Shown: positions 10,228-18,865, counted from the stretch's first letter. The stretch is 64,000 nucleotides of DNA from Nocardia terrae (GCF_009760405.1 NZ_WRPP01000001.1:124001-188000); one strand, 5' to 3'. Notes: generated from the sequence alone by a model not told the origin. Numbers and translations: made by a program.

Positions 10228-10929
10228 CTAGATCGGCTGGAAGCCGCTGCCCACGCCCTTGCCCGCGTCGACGGCATTGCGGACGGTGTCGAAGGCGACG
10301 GCGATGACCGGGGTGTGGACCGGGTTGTTGGCGTCGGTGCAGCTGAAGCGGATGACCCGGGTGTCGCTGATGAGCGGGGCCGACACCATGCCGACCAGCT
10401 GGTCACCCAGGGTGACCGGCGCGCCCGAGTCGCCATAGCTGGAGCACGCCTGCTCCATGAAACCCACCGGACTCGATGCCCACACGACACCGCAGGCATT
10501 GCCACTGGTCCGGCCGTTCTGGCACACCACACTCCAGGCGGGCGGGGCCGCGGCGAGCCCGGCGATGGTGCCGCCATTGACCGATCGCAGCGGGGTGACC
10601 ACGCTCGGATCGAATTCGATGACGGCGTAATCGAGTTCGGCGTCGGAGTCGCGGACCACGCCGACCACCCCGGCGTCGGGGAACTGCTCCCCGTGGACCG
10701 GCGTCCCGGCCTCGGCGCAGTGTCCCGCGGTGAAGCCGACCAGCCGTCCCGCGGCGTCGTAGCCGATGGCGGTCAGGCTGCATTTGGTGGACCGGCCCAG
10801 CACCAGCCCGGAACCGCCGCCGAGGGCGGCGACGGTGTCGCCCGAATCGGCGGAGGCGGCCGGTGCGGCGGCGAATCCGCAGGCCACGACCACCGCGGCC
10901 GGTGCGATCCAGCGTTGCGCAACCTGCAT
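10228..10929 (-). CDS. secreted chymotrypsin-fold (S1) serine protease
   Basis: A 233-residue exported protein with a signal peptide of about 28 residues (cleavage near ASADS). The triad is His70 (FTAGHC), Asp100 (ELDYAVIEF) and Ser168 (YGDSGAP), the arrangement of small actinobacterial S1 proteases related to the streptogrisin/alpha-lytic group. There is no large pro-region, so it may act as a non-classical or PE-like secreted peptidase. The start at 10929 is chosen because the signal peptide begins there; an upstream in-frame start adds 37 non-signal residues. Same strand as the carboxylesterase gene 52 bases upstream. Confidence 0.82.
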   Translation of the reverse strand: MQVAQRWIAPAAVVVACGFAAAPAASADSGDTVAALGGGSGLVLGRSTKCSLTAIGYDAAGRLVGFTAGHCAEAGTPVHGEQFPDAGVVGVVRDSDAELDYAVIEFDPSVVTPLRSVNGGTIAGLAAAPPAWSVVCQNGRTSGNACGVVWASSPVGFMEQACSSYGDSGAPVTLGDQLVGMVSAPLISDTRVIRFSCTDANNPVHTPVIAVAFDTVRNAVDAGKGVGSGFQPI

Positions 10930-10981
10930 GACGAACCACCCATCCGATTCGGCGCCTTTAGCTACACCGTAGCCCTCGCGA

Positions 10982-12538
10982 TCAACGCAGCCAGATCGGT
11001 CGCTGTGCGGCGAACGGATCGGACTGGACGTGCGGTGCATCGGACCAGATCATGGTCTCGCGCCGGTCGAGAGTGTAGCGGGGCCAGGCCGTACCCGGGT
11101 CCGTGTTGCTGACGAAGGCCACCCACGCCCGGTGTACGGCGTCGGCCAGCGCCTGCGGCGGATTGTCGCCCGCCACCGCCGTCACGCCCCGCGCCTTCAG
11201 CAGGTCGAAGGCGAACGGCACGTCCAGGCAGTGGAACGACTGTCCTTGGAACTTGGGCGCATTCGAGGTCCAGGTGAATTCGTAGAGCCAGGTCGGCTGA
11301 TCGCGCCCGGCCCGCATCTCGGCCGCCCGGTAGGACGGCATGCGGATGACGGCGTCGCTCTGCGCCTGTCCGGCAAGCTGATTCGCGGTCAGGCCCGGGT
11401 AGGCGAGCCGGAAGGCGTCGCCGGTGGTCGGGGCGAAGCCCAGCGCGCCCAGCGCCGCGGGCAGTGTCGCATCGGTGATCTCGGGCTGCGCGCCGCTCAG
11501 CGAGGCGGCGTTGAACTCGTGCGCGGTGAAGCCGATCATCAGCGGAATATCCTGGTCGGCACCGGATTTCAGCACGTCGGCGCTGGTCGCGGGAATCAGC
11601 GTGCCGTCCGCGAAGGGGGCCAGGCCCAGCATGGTGGCGGCCGAGCCGTCCGGGTCGGGGGCGCGCAGCTTGTCCTCCATGTCCTGCAGCGCCACCTTGC
11701 TCACGTCGCGCAGCGCGGCGGCGGTGGCGGGCATGCCGGTGCGCTTGGTGAACAACTCGGACACGGCCTGCGCGGTGGCCCGGTCATTGGGCTGGGTGAG
11801 CGCGCCCGACTCCGAGATGCCCGCGCGGAACAGCCCTTTCGCGGAGGGGGTGTTCATCAGCGCCCACACCGCGCCGCCGCCCGCCGACTGCCCGGCGATC
11901 GTCACCTTGGCCGGGTCGCCGCCGAAGGCCGCGACATTGTCGCGCACCCAGGTGAGTGCGGCGATCCAGTCCAGCACGCCGCGATTGTCCGGGGCGTCGT
12001 CCAGGTGCAGGAAGCCCTCGATGCCCAGCCGGTAGCCGACCGACACCAGCACCACGCCGTCGCGATTGAAGGCCGCGCCGTCGTACCACGGGCTGGCCGG
12101 GCTGCCCGCCACGAAGCCGCCGCCGTGAATCCACACCAGCACCGGCAGTTTCGCGTTCTTGTCCGGGTTCGGGGTGAAGACGTTCGCGGTGAGGATGTCG
12201 TCGCCGGGGATCGAGGGCTCGGGAATCGCGGTGACCTCCGCGAGCTGCTTGATCTGCGCGGTCGGGCCGTAGCGGGTGCAGTCGCGGGTCTCGACCCACG
12301 GCACGGGCGGCTCGGGCGCGGCGAAGCGCAGATCGCCGACCGGCGGCTGTGCGAAGGGGATGCCCAGGAACGCGATCCCGGTGTCGCGGCGCTCGCCCCG
12401 CACCGGGCCGTACGCGGTGCTGACCGTGTCCGGGTGCGTCTCGTCCGATCCGGACTTGCCGCTGGAGCACGCCGCGGTCAGGGCCAATGCGCCCGCTCCG
12501 AGTAGTAGAGTCCGCCGCCCGAACCGTTCCACCGCCAT
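10982..12538 (-). CDS. exported lipoprotein type B carboxylesterase
   Basis: A 518-residue type B carboxylesterase. The N-terminus combines a twin-arginine motif (FGRRTLLLG) with a lipobox LTAAC (Cys24), so it is probably a Tat-exported lipoprotein. The oxyanion loop is WIHGGGFVAG and the nucleophile elbow GQSAGG (Ser218). The C-terminal HCLDVPFAFD supplies the likely catalytic His. It hydrolyses carboxylic esters; the substrate is unknown. The start at 12538 gives the signal sequence directly. It is divergent from the ROK regulator and may form a transcript with the downstream protease. Confidence 0.85.
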   Translation of the reverse strand: MAVERFGRRTLLLGAGALALTAACSSGKSGSDETHPDTVSTAYGPVRGERRDTGIAFLGIPFAQPPVGDLRFAAPEPPVPWVETRDCTRYGPTAQIKQLAEVTAIPEPSIPGDDILTANVFTPNPDKNAKLPVLVWIHGGGFVAGSPASPWYDGAAFNRDGVVLVSVGYRLGIEGFLHLDDAPDNRGVLDWIAALTWVRDNVAAFGGDPAKVTIAGQSAGGGAVWALMNTPSAKGLFRAGISESGALTQPNDRATAQAVSELFTKRTGMPATAAALRDVSKVALQDMEDKLRAPDPDGSAATMLGLAPFADGTLIPATSADVLKSGADQDIPLMIGFTAHEFNAASLSGAQPEITDATLPAALGALGFAPTTGDAFRLAYPGLTANQLAGQAQSDAVIRMPSYRAAEMRAGRDQPTWLYEFTWTSNAPKFQGQSFHCLDVPFAFDLLKARGVTAVAGDNPPQALADAVHRAWVAFVSNTDPGTAWPRYTLDRRETMIWSDAPHVQSDPFAAQRPIWLR

Positions 12539-12563
12539 GCCACCCTCAGATCCACAATTAACG

Positions 12564-12584
12564 TCAAGACTTGAAATAATTATT
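12564..12584. promoter_or_regulatory. AT-rich double palindrome between carboxylesterase and ROK genes
   Basis: TCAAGACTTGA (12564-12574, 5-bp arms) abuts AATAATTATT (12575-12584, perfect 10-mer palindrome) in the 67-base gap between the divergent genes. AT-rich palindromes are typical ROK operators, so this is a candidate site for the adjacent regulator. Inferred from symmetry and position. Confidence 0.45.
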
Positions 12585-12605
12585 CGACACCATAGTCTCG
12601 ACCCC

Positions 12606-13985
12606 GTGGACTCCGCACCCCCGCCCACCGACTCGGCCGCCATCCGCCGCCGCAACCTCGGCCTGGTCCTGCGTCACATCGCCGACCACGGCCCCTGCGC
12701 CCGCACCGAGGTCGCCGCCGCCACCGGTCTGGCCCACGGCTCGGTCACCGCCCTGGTCACCGATCTCACCGACCGCGGTCTCCTTCGCGAAGACGATGCC
12801 CTCCGCTCCGGCACCCGCGGCCGCCCCGGCCGCCCGCTACGCCTGGCCCCTGACCGCGCCGCCGTCGCCGCCATCCAGATCACCTCCGAACACCTGCGCG
12901 TGGCCGTCGCGGACCTGGCCGGTGAGACGAAGTGGCACGAGACGATTCCGCACACCCTGACCCCGGGCACGCCCGAGGCGATGGCCGAGCTCATCGCGGA
13001 CGTCATCACGCGAATCGGCGACACGCTTTCCCGGCTGTCTGCGGGCCATGAATCCACCTCCGGTGCGACCGCATGGCCGCTGCGGGCAGCATCGTCTTCG
13101 GGTCCGACCGCGTCCTCCGCGGATGCGGGATCGTCTGCGGGTGGGATGGCGTGGCCCTGTGGGGAGAAGGTTTCACCGGGACCGGCCCTGGCCCGGGTCG
13201 TGGTCGCCATGGCGGGCCCGGTCCTCGACGATCCGGCGCAAACCGTCGTGGTCGCACCGGATTTCGGCTGGCTGGGGCCGGTCCGCCTGCGCGACCTGAT
13301 CGCCGCCCGGCTGTCTGCCCCGCCGGTGGCCATCGATGTGGTCAACGACGCCAACGCCGCGGCGCTGGCGGAATTCCATGCCTCGAGCCGAGATTCGCGC
13401 GGCCTGGTGCTCATCGAGGCGGGCACCGGCATCGGCGGCGGCGTTGTGCTGTCCGGCCGCATCCACACCGGTAGCCACGGTATCGCGGGCGAGCCCGGCC
13501 ACATCCCGGTCGCGATGGACGGCCCATCGTGCGTGTGCGGCGCGAACGGATGCCTGGTCTGCTATGCCGGTCCAGAAGCGGTCTTCGAGGCCGCCGGCCT
13601 CGCCGATCTCCTGCACCGCAAGGGATTACAGTCCGCGCAGGCGGAGTTGCTGACCCGGCTGTCGCGGGCCGACGCGAGGGCCACGGCCGCGATCGACACC
13701 GCGGCCCGAGCCTTGAGCGCGGCTATCCTCTCGATCACCGCGCTGTTCGACCCCGACGAGGTGGTGCTGGGCGGGCTGCTCGCCGAATGGTTTCCGTGGT
13801 TGATGCCGACCGTGGAGTCCCGCCTGTCCGGCCGCCGCGCCCTGGCCCCCGGCCTCGCCCTGCGGATCACGCCGACGACCCTCGGCGCGGACGCGATCGT
13901 CCTCGGGGCCGTGGGCTTCGCCCGCCGCGCAATCCTTTCCGACCCCGCGGCGGTCCCGCCGCTGCCGGCCGCGCCCCGAGCCTGA
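12606..13985 (+). CDS. ROK-family transcriptional regulator with a low-complexity insertion
   Basis: A 459-residue ROK protein. Residues 10-85 are a winged helix (ARTEVAAATGLAHGSVTALVTDLTDRGLL). The rest is a sugar-kinase-like ROK domain with the phosphate loop EAGTGIGGG and the zinc-type motif CVCGANGC near residue 310. The usual Glu after that Cys is missing (GCLVCY). Residues about 146-193 are an S/A/G/T-rich stretch splitting the ROK domain between two recognisable segments. GTG at 12606 fits the length of the HTH domain, although the frame is open upstream. It is divergent from the carboxylesterase. Its last codons and stop lie inside the first unit of an 18-bp repeat array. Confidence 0.8.
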   Translation: MDSAPPPTDSAAIRRRNLGLVLRHIADHGPCARTEVAAATGLAHGSVTALVTDLTDRGLLREDDALRSGTRGRPGRPLRLAPDRAAVAAIQITSEHLRVAVADLAGETKWHETIPHTLTPGTPEAMAELIADVITRIGDTLSRLSAGHESTSGATAWPLRAASSSGPTASSADAGSSAGGMAWPCGEKVSPGPALARVVVAMAGPVLDDPAQTVVVAPDFGWLGPVRLRDLIAARLSAPPVAIDVVNDANAAALAEFHASSRDSRGLVLIEAGTGIGGGVVLSGRIHTGSHGIAGEPGHIPVAMDGPSCVCGANGCLVCYAGPEAVFEAAGLADLLHRKGLQSAQAELLTRLSRADARATAAIDTAARALSAAILSITALFDPDEVVLGGLLAEWFPWLMPTVESRLSGRRALAPGLALRITPTTLGADAIVLGAVGFARRAILSDPAAVPPLPAAPRA

Positions 13986-14146
13986 CCGCCGCGCCGAGCC
14001 TGACCGCCGCGCCTGACCGCCGCGCCGAGCCCGGCCGCCGCGCCGAGCCCGGCCGCCGCGCCGAGCCCGGCCGCCGCGCCGAGCCCGGCCGCCGCGCCGA
14101 GCCCGGCCGCCGCGCCGAGCCCGGCCGCCGCGCCGAGCCCGGCCGC
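13978..14146. repeat. 18-bp tandem repeat array at the ROK 3' end
   Basis: Unit GAGCCCGGCCGCCGCGCC occurs at 14027, 14045, 14063, 14081, 14099, 14117 and 14135 (the last is intact for 12 bases). Two diverged units with CTGA in place of CCGG start at 13978 and 13996, and a 13-base truncated unit at 14014. The unit variant gagccTGAccg supplies the ROK stop codon. The array fills the gap between the 3' ends of two convergent genes. It could act as a terminator or be slippage-prone satellite DNA. Confidence 0.95.
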
Positions 14147-14716
14147 TCAGCCGCGCGCGGTACTGAAGGCCAGCCCGGCGAGGATCACCGAGACCATGAC
14201 CGTCACCGACGCGACGGCCCAGCGGCTGAAGTGCCGATGCCCGGTGCGGACATTGGTGACCGTGAGCGCCCGGAACTCGCCGTGGCGATTCTCGTGCCCG
14301 TCCGCGAACGCGGGATCCCCCAGCAGCAGATCCGTTCCGAACAGCGGCAGGAAATGCAGGATCCATTGGGCCCCCGCATCATCGGTGATCCCCACCCGCA
14401 TCCCCCGACGCCGTCGAATCGGCGCCACATACCCGGCCACCCGCGCGAGCGGACCGACCCGCGGCCGCGCCGCCCAGTGCACGATCAAGGCGGTGACGGC
14501 CACCCCTCCCGCCGTCACCGCCATCGCCGCCCGCGAAAGCGGCAGCATTCCCTCCCAGAGCAGCGCCGCCGCCAAACCGACGAACCAGAGTGGTTGCAGC
14601 GCGGGCATAGTCATCGGCCGCGGCGCCGAACTGATCGTGCCGATCAGACTCGACCGCCGATATCCGGAGGTCGGCAGCGCCAGCGCCGCCACCCGGTCGG
14701 AGGATTCGGTGGACAT
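14147..14716 (-). CDS. small integral membrane protein of unknown function
   Basis: A 189-residue protein with about four hydrophobic segments: a pair at residues 40-85 (LWFVGLAAALLWEG, AAMAVTAGGVAVTALIVHW), a basic loop with IRRRRG, a soluble stretch GDPAFADGHENRHGEFRALTV, and a C-terminal helix VASVTVMVSVILAGLAF. I do not recognise the family. GGGAGG lies nine bases before the ATG. It is 33 bases downstream of another small gene on the same strand, so the pair is probably an operon. Confidence 0.6.
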   Translation of the reverse strand: MSTESSDRVAALALPTSGYRRSSLIGTISSAPRPMTMPALQPLWFVGLAAALLWEGMLPLSRAAMAVTAGGVAVTALIVHWAARPRVGPLARVAGYVAPIRRRRGMRVGITDDAGAQWILHFLPLFGTDLLLGDPAFADGHENRHGEFRALTVTNVRTGHRHFSRWAVASVTVMVSVILAGLAFSTARG

Positions 14717-14749
14717 GAGATCGCCTCCCCTTGATCTCGAAAGGTGCTG

Positions 14750-15079
14750 TCACGGCCGCACCGGTGCCGGAACCTCTGATGCGATGCCCTCGGTATCGCG
14801 GAGCCACAGGACCGCGACAACCTGCCGCAGCTCGAGACCCAATTCGGCGGCGCGCAGTTCGGCCACCGCGAGGGCGTACTCCGGATCTTCCGACGAGTGA
14901 TCGCTCAAGGTCTCATCGAGAATCATTGCGCTGCACGCCTCGTCGAAGGAGAGCAGTCGGCCGGGAAGCCAGCCGATCATGTAGGTGTCGATGGAAGGCC
15001 CTGTACGGATTGCCTTCTCGGGTGTCCTGTCGCTGCGGATCACCCACGGATTGTCGACCGGTGTCATCTCGAGGGTCAT
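14750..15079 (-). CDS. hypothetical 109-residue protein
   Basis: A soluble acidic protein, not recognised. ATG at 15079 is chosen because GAGGAGG lies at a proper distance; an in-frame GTG at 15112 would add 11 residues that encode that ribosome site. The central part is rich in Asp, Glu and Leu (DEACSAMILDETLSDHSSEDPEYALAVAELRAAELGLELRQ would form amphipathic helices). It is upstream of the small membrane protein on the same strand, and its promoter must lie in the AT-rich gap shared with the XRE gene. Confidence 0.55.
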   Translation of the reverse strand: MTLEMTPVDNPWVIRSDRTPEKAIRTGPSIDTYMIGWLPGRLLSFDEACSAMILDETLSDHSSEDPEYALAVAELRAAELGLELRQVVAVLWLRDTEGIASEVPAPVRP

Positions 15080-15128
15080 GAGATCCGACACCTCCTCGAA
15101 AGTGGTTGTCACACAACGATACTTCAGT

Positions 15129-15209
15129 GCATGGATGCTACAAAGTAATACCTTGTGCTCATTATGGATACTTCAGAAGCATTTGATGCTTACAGATACG
15201 CATGGATGT
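15129..15209. promoter_or_regulatory. three GCAT-n-ATGC boxes in an AT-rich intergenic region
   Basis: GCATGGATGC (15129-15138), GCATTTGATGC (15179-15189) and GCATGGATGT (15200-15209) are near-identical short palindromes, each preceded by GATAC (GATACTTCAG for the first two). They sit in the 376-base gap 15080-15455, whose base composition is clearly more AT-rich than its surroundings and which holds no convincing gene. Their position between divergent genes suggests binding sites for the XRE regulator. Inferred. Confidence 0.5.
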
Positions 15210-15344
15210 TTCGAAATGGCTGAAATATCGCGGATATCGATCAAATTGACTGCATTTCAAGGGCTTGATGGCATCGTTCACGCACGGATGCGTGCGTTGT
15301 CGACTTCCCGTCATGGGGCATTCGTCCGCTTAGCCTGACCTGTA

Positions 15345-15363
15345 AAGGAATACGCGATTCCTT
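15345..15363. promoter_or_regulatory. perfect 7-bp inverted repeat upstream of the XRE gene
   Basis: AAGGAAT-ACGCG-ATTCCTT, perfect 7-bp arms with a 5-base centre, about 90 bases before the XRE ATG. It has no T tract after it, so an operator or an RNA hairpin is more likely than a terminator. A second, 6-bp hairpin (ACGCAC/GTGCGT) lies near 15280-15297. Confidence 0.4.
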
Positions 15364-15455
15364 GCAAGTGTTGCGATGGCGAAAATGACACATCGTGCTT
15401 AGTATGGGCTGCGCATGACACGTCTGAGCAATGCAGATCATGATGGGAGACGAGC

Positions 15456-16475
15456 ATGTCTCGCGAGGCCTCGGACGGCGAGCCTATCGGCGTGACGGTC
15501 AAGCGACTCCGCCGGCAACGCAATCTCACCCAGGAGGCGCTGGCCGAGCGGGTCGAGTGCTCGCGCAGTCTGATTCAGCAGATCGAGAACGGCAAGCGCA
15601 ACCCGCCGCGCGAGCAGCGGGAGAAACTGAGCGCGGTGCTGGGCGAACGGCTGCCCGGGCTCGACGACGAGTCCGACGCCGACGCCGAGCGCAGTGAGAT
15701 GCGCATCGGCTTCAATATCCTGCTGTCCCGGCAGCCGGATATCGCCTCGCGCGTCCTGGCGATCGGCCAGAGCCTGGTCGCGCTCGGCGACTCGGCCGCG
15801 CAACTGGCACCGCTGCGCGAGATCGCCGACCGTCAGCTGTCCCGCGCCGAGGAGGTGCTGACCCAGATCCCCTCGGGCAGTGTCGTTGTGCGCGAATGGA
15901 ATACGGTCAACGACTGGCTGACCGTGCTCGGCCGCGCGCAACGGAGCATTCGGGCCATCCACACCGCCGATCTCGGCGCGATCGGGGGCGATGTGGGCGA
16001 CGAGTACCATCGTGCGATTCTGGACAAGGCTCATTCCGGTGTGTCCCTGCAGCGTGTCTATGTCCTCGACGACATCAAGAACGTGGAGCCCTATGAGACC
16101 AAGCTCTGGCAGCAGGTCAAGGCCGATGTCGAAACCATCTTGATCAACCGGGCCTTCGCGCCGAACGCCCAGAGCATGCTCATCGTCGACGACGACTTCG
16201 TCCTGACCGGTGACTACGACTTCCGTCGCAGGGAGCGCGACTCCAGCCGATTCTCGTCCCTGCGGCACGACGTGCAGACCGCGCACCGCAAATTCGATCA
16301 ACTCTATGAACTCAAGAGCGCCCAGATGGCCCTGGTGGTCAACGATCTCGTGGATCGGGTGGGATTGACCAAGTTCGAACGTCTGGAGCACGGCGATTGC
16401 CGGACCCGGTTCTGGGCGGCGCTCGAGGCGGCGTGGCATGACGAGGAGTTGCCCGTCGAAGGTGGTCGAGGGTGA
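15456..16475 (+). CDS. XRE-family regulator with large C-terminal PLD-like/sensor domain
   Basis: A 339-residue protein. Residues 10-65 are an XRE helix-turn-helix (VKRLRRQRNLTQEALAERVECSRSLIQQIENGKRNPP). After a linker, residues about 110-310 form an alpha/beta domain (VVVREWNTVNDWLTVLGRAQRSIRAIHTADL, LQRVYVLDD, SMLIVDDDFVLTGDYDFRRRE) that resembles PLD-fold domains of regulators but lacks an HKD motif; this fold call is tentative. GATGGGAGACGAGC precedes the ATG. The stop overlaps the next gene by 4 bases (GTGA), so the two products are made together. Confidence 0.75.
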   Translation: MSREASDGEPIGVTVKRLRRQRNLTQEALAERVECSRSLIQQIENGKRNPPREQREKLSAVLGERLPGLDDESDADAERSEMRIGFNILLSRQPDIASRVLAIGQSLVALGDSAAQLAPLREIADRQLSRAEEVLTQIPSGSVVVREWNTVNDWLTVLGRAQRSIRAIHTADLGAIGGDVGDEYHRAILDKAHSGVSLQRVYVLDDIKNVEPYETKLWQQVKADVETILINRAFAPNAQSMLIVDDDFVLTGDYDFRRRERDSSRFSSLRHDVQTAHRKFDQLYELKSAQMALVVNDLVDRVGLTKFERLEHGDCRTRFWAALEAAWHDEELPVEGGRG

Positions 16476-18865
16476 ACGAGCCGGTCGGCGTGCCGGATCC
16501 GGTCGAGATCGCGGATCGGTCCGACGCGCGCAAGAAGGTCGCGCGCGCCTTCCTCTCCCCGGCGAGCCGGTTTCCCGGCCTGGACGGACGCGTCCATCAC
16601 GGCCTCATCGACGCCTATCACGGTGAGACCGGGCTGCCGATGGACGAAAGCGCGGCCGCGGCAGTGAATTCCGCGTGGGCGGAGGTGATGGCGGGACACA
16701 ATTCGGTGGCGGGCGGGCCTCGGTCGGACGAGTTCCGGGATGTGTCGCTGTACAACAAGCGCCAGCCGCTGGTGTTGCGGCGGCTGGCCGCCGACCGGCT
16801 GTTCCAGCGCCTGTCCCGGCCGGTGCCCGGAATGCCCCCGGTCGCGGTCGATCCCGAGGATGTGGTGGTCTGCCCGTACTCCAGCACGGTGCTGCTGGAG
16901 GAAGCAATCGCGACACTGGCGAGGCCCGGCGGCGTACTCGTATGCCCGGAGGGCTACTACAAAAGCGTTGCGGGACATATCGCCAAGTTCGGCCTGCGCC
17001 TGGTGACCAGTCCGGTCACGGCCGATACCCGCTTCCGGATCGATCCGGAAGCGCTGGCTCGCACCTTGGAAGCGCATGCGCGACAGGGAGATCTGTGCGG
17101 CGTGCTGCTCACCTTGCCCGGCAATCCCGTGGTCGCCGACTACACGGTCGAGGAGCTGGCCGAGATCGGCCGGGTGCTGGTCGCGGCGGACGTCCCGATC
17201 ATCTGCGATATGTCGTTCGATCTGCTGGTGGAGGGCCACACACCGATCGCGACCCTGACCGTGGACACCGACGCGGGGCCGGTCGCGCTCTACGACAGGG
17301 TGCTGTCGATCACCGGGAATTCGAAGGCGTACAACGCGTTCGGTCCGTGCAAGCTCGGCGCGGCCTGTTCCGGTGACCGGGCCTGGCTCGACCAGATCCG
17401 CGACCGGCTGCGCGTGTCCTTCCAGCGCGAGACGACGCACCTGGTGCGGGCCGTGCTCGAGGCCACCTCCGCCGAGTACCTGGCGCACAACCGGAAACTG
17501 CTGCGCGAGCAGGTGGATACGGCGCATCGAATGGTGGCCGCGATCAATGCCCGCTTCGGCCGATCGCTGTTGCGCCCGCTCGGCAGCGCGGACGGCATGT
17601 TCATGACGGTCGAATTCGACGATGCGGTCATGGCTGCGGCCGGTGTGCGTTCCAGCGCCGATCTCGAGGACTTGCTCCTCATGGCGGCAGGGGTCGACTG
17701 TGTCGCGTTGGATCGCACCGGATCCCCGCGCATGGGTGTGCGGCTCAATGTGAGTACGCCCCGGCGTGGCACCGGCGAGGACGGTCCCGGTCTACTGGGC
17801 GAGCTCTTCGACCGGATCGAGCGGCTGCTCGAACGCATCGACGGCGGCCTCACCTACGCGGGCGTCCTGCTGGAACGCCGGATCCCGGCTCGCTCCCGCC
17901 GGGTGACGACGGTCGGTGTACTGCGCGAGACGTCCGCGCGCGAACTGCGGGTCGCGCTGACACCCGACGATGTCGAGCAGCTGGTCTCCCACGGACTGCG
18001 GGTCGCGGTGCAACGCGCCGCGGGCTGGCGGGCCGATTTCACCGACGCGGCCTACACGGCGGCGGGCGCGTCCGTGGCGGACACCGCGGACGCGGTCTTC
18101 GCCGCCGCCGATCTGGTGGTCTGGGTGAAACCGCCGGTCTACGACCTGGAGACGATGCCGCTGCGACCGGGCCAGCTGCTGCTGGGCTTTCAGGATCCGG
18201 TGCGCCGGCGGGAGCGCATCCGGGTCCTGCGTGGGCGTGGTGTGGAATCGCTTGCCTTCGAGTGGATTCCGCGGGCTTCCGATACGGCCCAACCCGATCC
18301 GCTGTCGGCCATGAGCCGGATCGCGGGCGGCGTCGCCTACCGGGAAGGCCGCGAGTGGCTGCTGGCGGCGGATCCGGAGCGTCCGGTCCGCGCGCTGGTT
18401 CTCGGCTGCGGCGCGGCCGGATTGGCGGCCATGGACGCCGCCGACGCCTACCGCGACGAGCCGCCGACCGCGGTGGGAAGGCACATCGAACAGAAAGATG
18501 ACGCCTACGCACACGGTGCCCAGGAATTCCTGCTCGACCCGAACCCGGCCGAGGTCGCCGAGCACATCGCCGCGGTCCAGCCCAATCTCGTGATCTGCGC
18601 GGCCGGGCAGCGCGGTACGCGCGCCCCGGTGCTGCTGGATCACACGGCGCTGCAGTCGCTGCCCAGCGGTGCGGTCGTCGTGGATCTGACCGGCAAGGCC
18701 GGAGGCAATTGTGTGGCGACCCGGTCCGACGACACCGTCACCGTGGCGGACGAGGTCACGGTCATGCACCGCTCCAACTTCCCGTCCACGCGTCCGAAGG
18801 CCGCGAGCCGCGCCTATGGCGCCGCCGCGTCCGCCGCGATCCTGAGGTTCGGTGCGATGACCTAG
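16472..18865 (+). CDS. fusion: PLP aminotransferase + PntA-like NAD-binding domain
   Basis: A 797-residue two-part protein. Residues 1-440 are a fold type I PLP aminotransferase (class I/II): CPYSSTVLLEEAI, TLPGNPVV, ICDMSFD with the cofactor Asp, and the Schiff-base lysine K285 in SITGNSKAYNAFGPCKLG. Residues 475-797 match domain I of NAD(P) transhydrogenase alpha (PntA), also related to alanine dehydrogenase: VGVLRETSARELRVALTPDDV, WVKPP, the Rossmann loop LGCGAAGLAA near 643, and VDLTGKAGGNC, which parallels PntA VDLAAQNGGNC. No transhydrogenase membrane domains follow. The two halves could form an amino acid/keto acid cycle fed by NAD(H). I know of no characterised protein with this architecture. 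It overlaps the XRE gene by 4 bases. Confidence 0.8.
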   Translation: MNEPVGVPDPVEIADRSDARKKVARAFLSPASRFPGLDGRVHHGLIDAYHGETGLPMDESAAAAVNSAWAEVMAGHNSVAGGPRSDEFRDVSLYNKRQPLVLRRLAADRLFQRLSRPVPGMPPVAVDPEDVVVCPYSSTVLLEEAIATLARPGGVLVCPEGYYKSVAGHIAKFGLRLVTSPVTADTRFRIDPEALARTLEAHARQGDLCGVLLTLPGNPVVADYTVEELAEIGRVLVAADVPIICDMSFDLLVEGHTPIATLTVDTDAGPVALYDRVLSITGNSKAYNAFGPCKLGAACSGDRAWLDQIRDRLRVSFQRETTHLVRAVLEATSAEYLAHNRKLLREQVDTAHRMVAAINARFGRSLLRPLGSADGMFMTVEFDDAVMAAAGVRSSADLEDLLLMAAGVDCVALDRTGSPRMGVRLNVSTPRRGTGEDGPGLLGELFDRIERLLERIDGGLTYAGVLLERRIPARSRRVTTVGVLRETSARELRVALTPDDVEQLVSHGLRVAVQRAAGWRADFTDAAYTAAGASVADTADAVFAAADLVVWVKPPVYDLETMPLRPGQLLLGFQDPVRRRERIRVLRGRGVESLAFEWIPRASDTAQPDPLSAMSRIAGGVAYREGREWLLAADPERPVRALVLGCGAAGLAAMDAADAYRDEPPTAVGRHIEQKDDAYAHGAQEFLLDPNPAEVAEHIAAVQPNLVICAAGQRGTRAPVLLDHTALQSLPSGAVVVDLTGKAGGNCVATRSDDTVTVADEVTVMHRSNFPSTRPKAASRAYGAAASAAILRFGAMT

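Noticed and set aside
13978..14146. CRISPR array
   Set aside because: Units are contiguous 18-mers with no unique spacers and no cas genes.
16472..18865. Fusion as an assembly frameshift artefact joining two genes
   Set aside because: One continuous frame with a natural linker and consistent codon use runs through both domains; no internal stop or start context suggests two genes.
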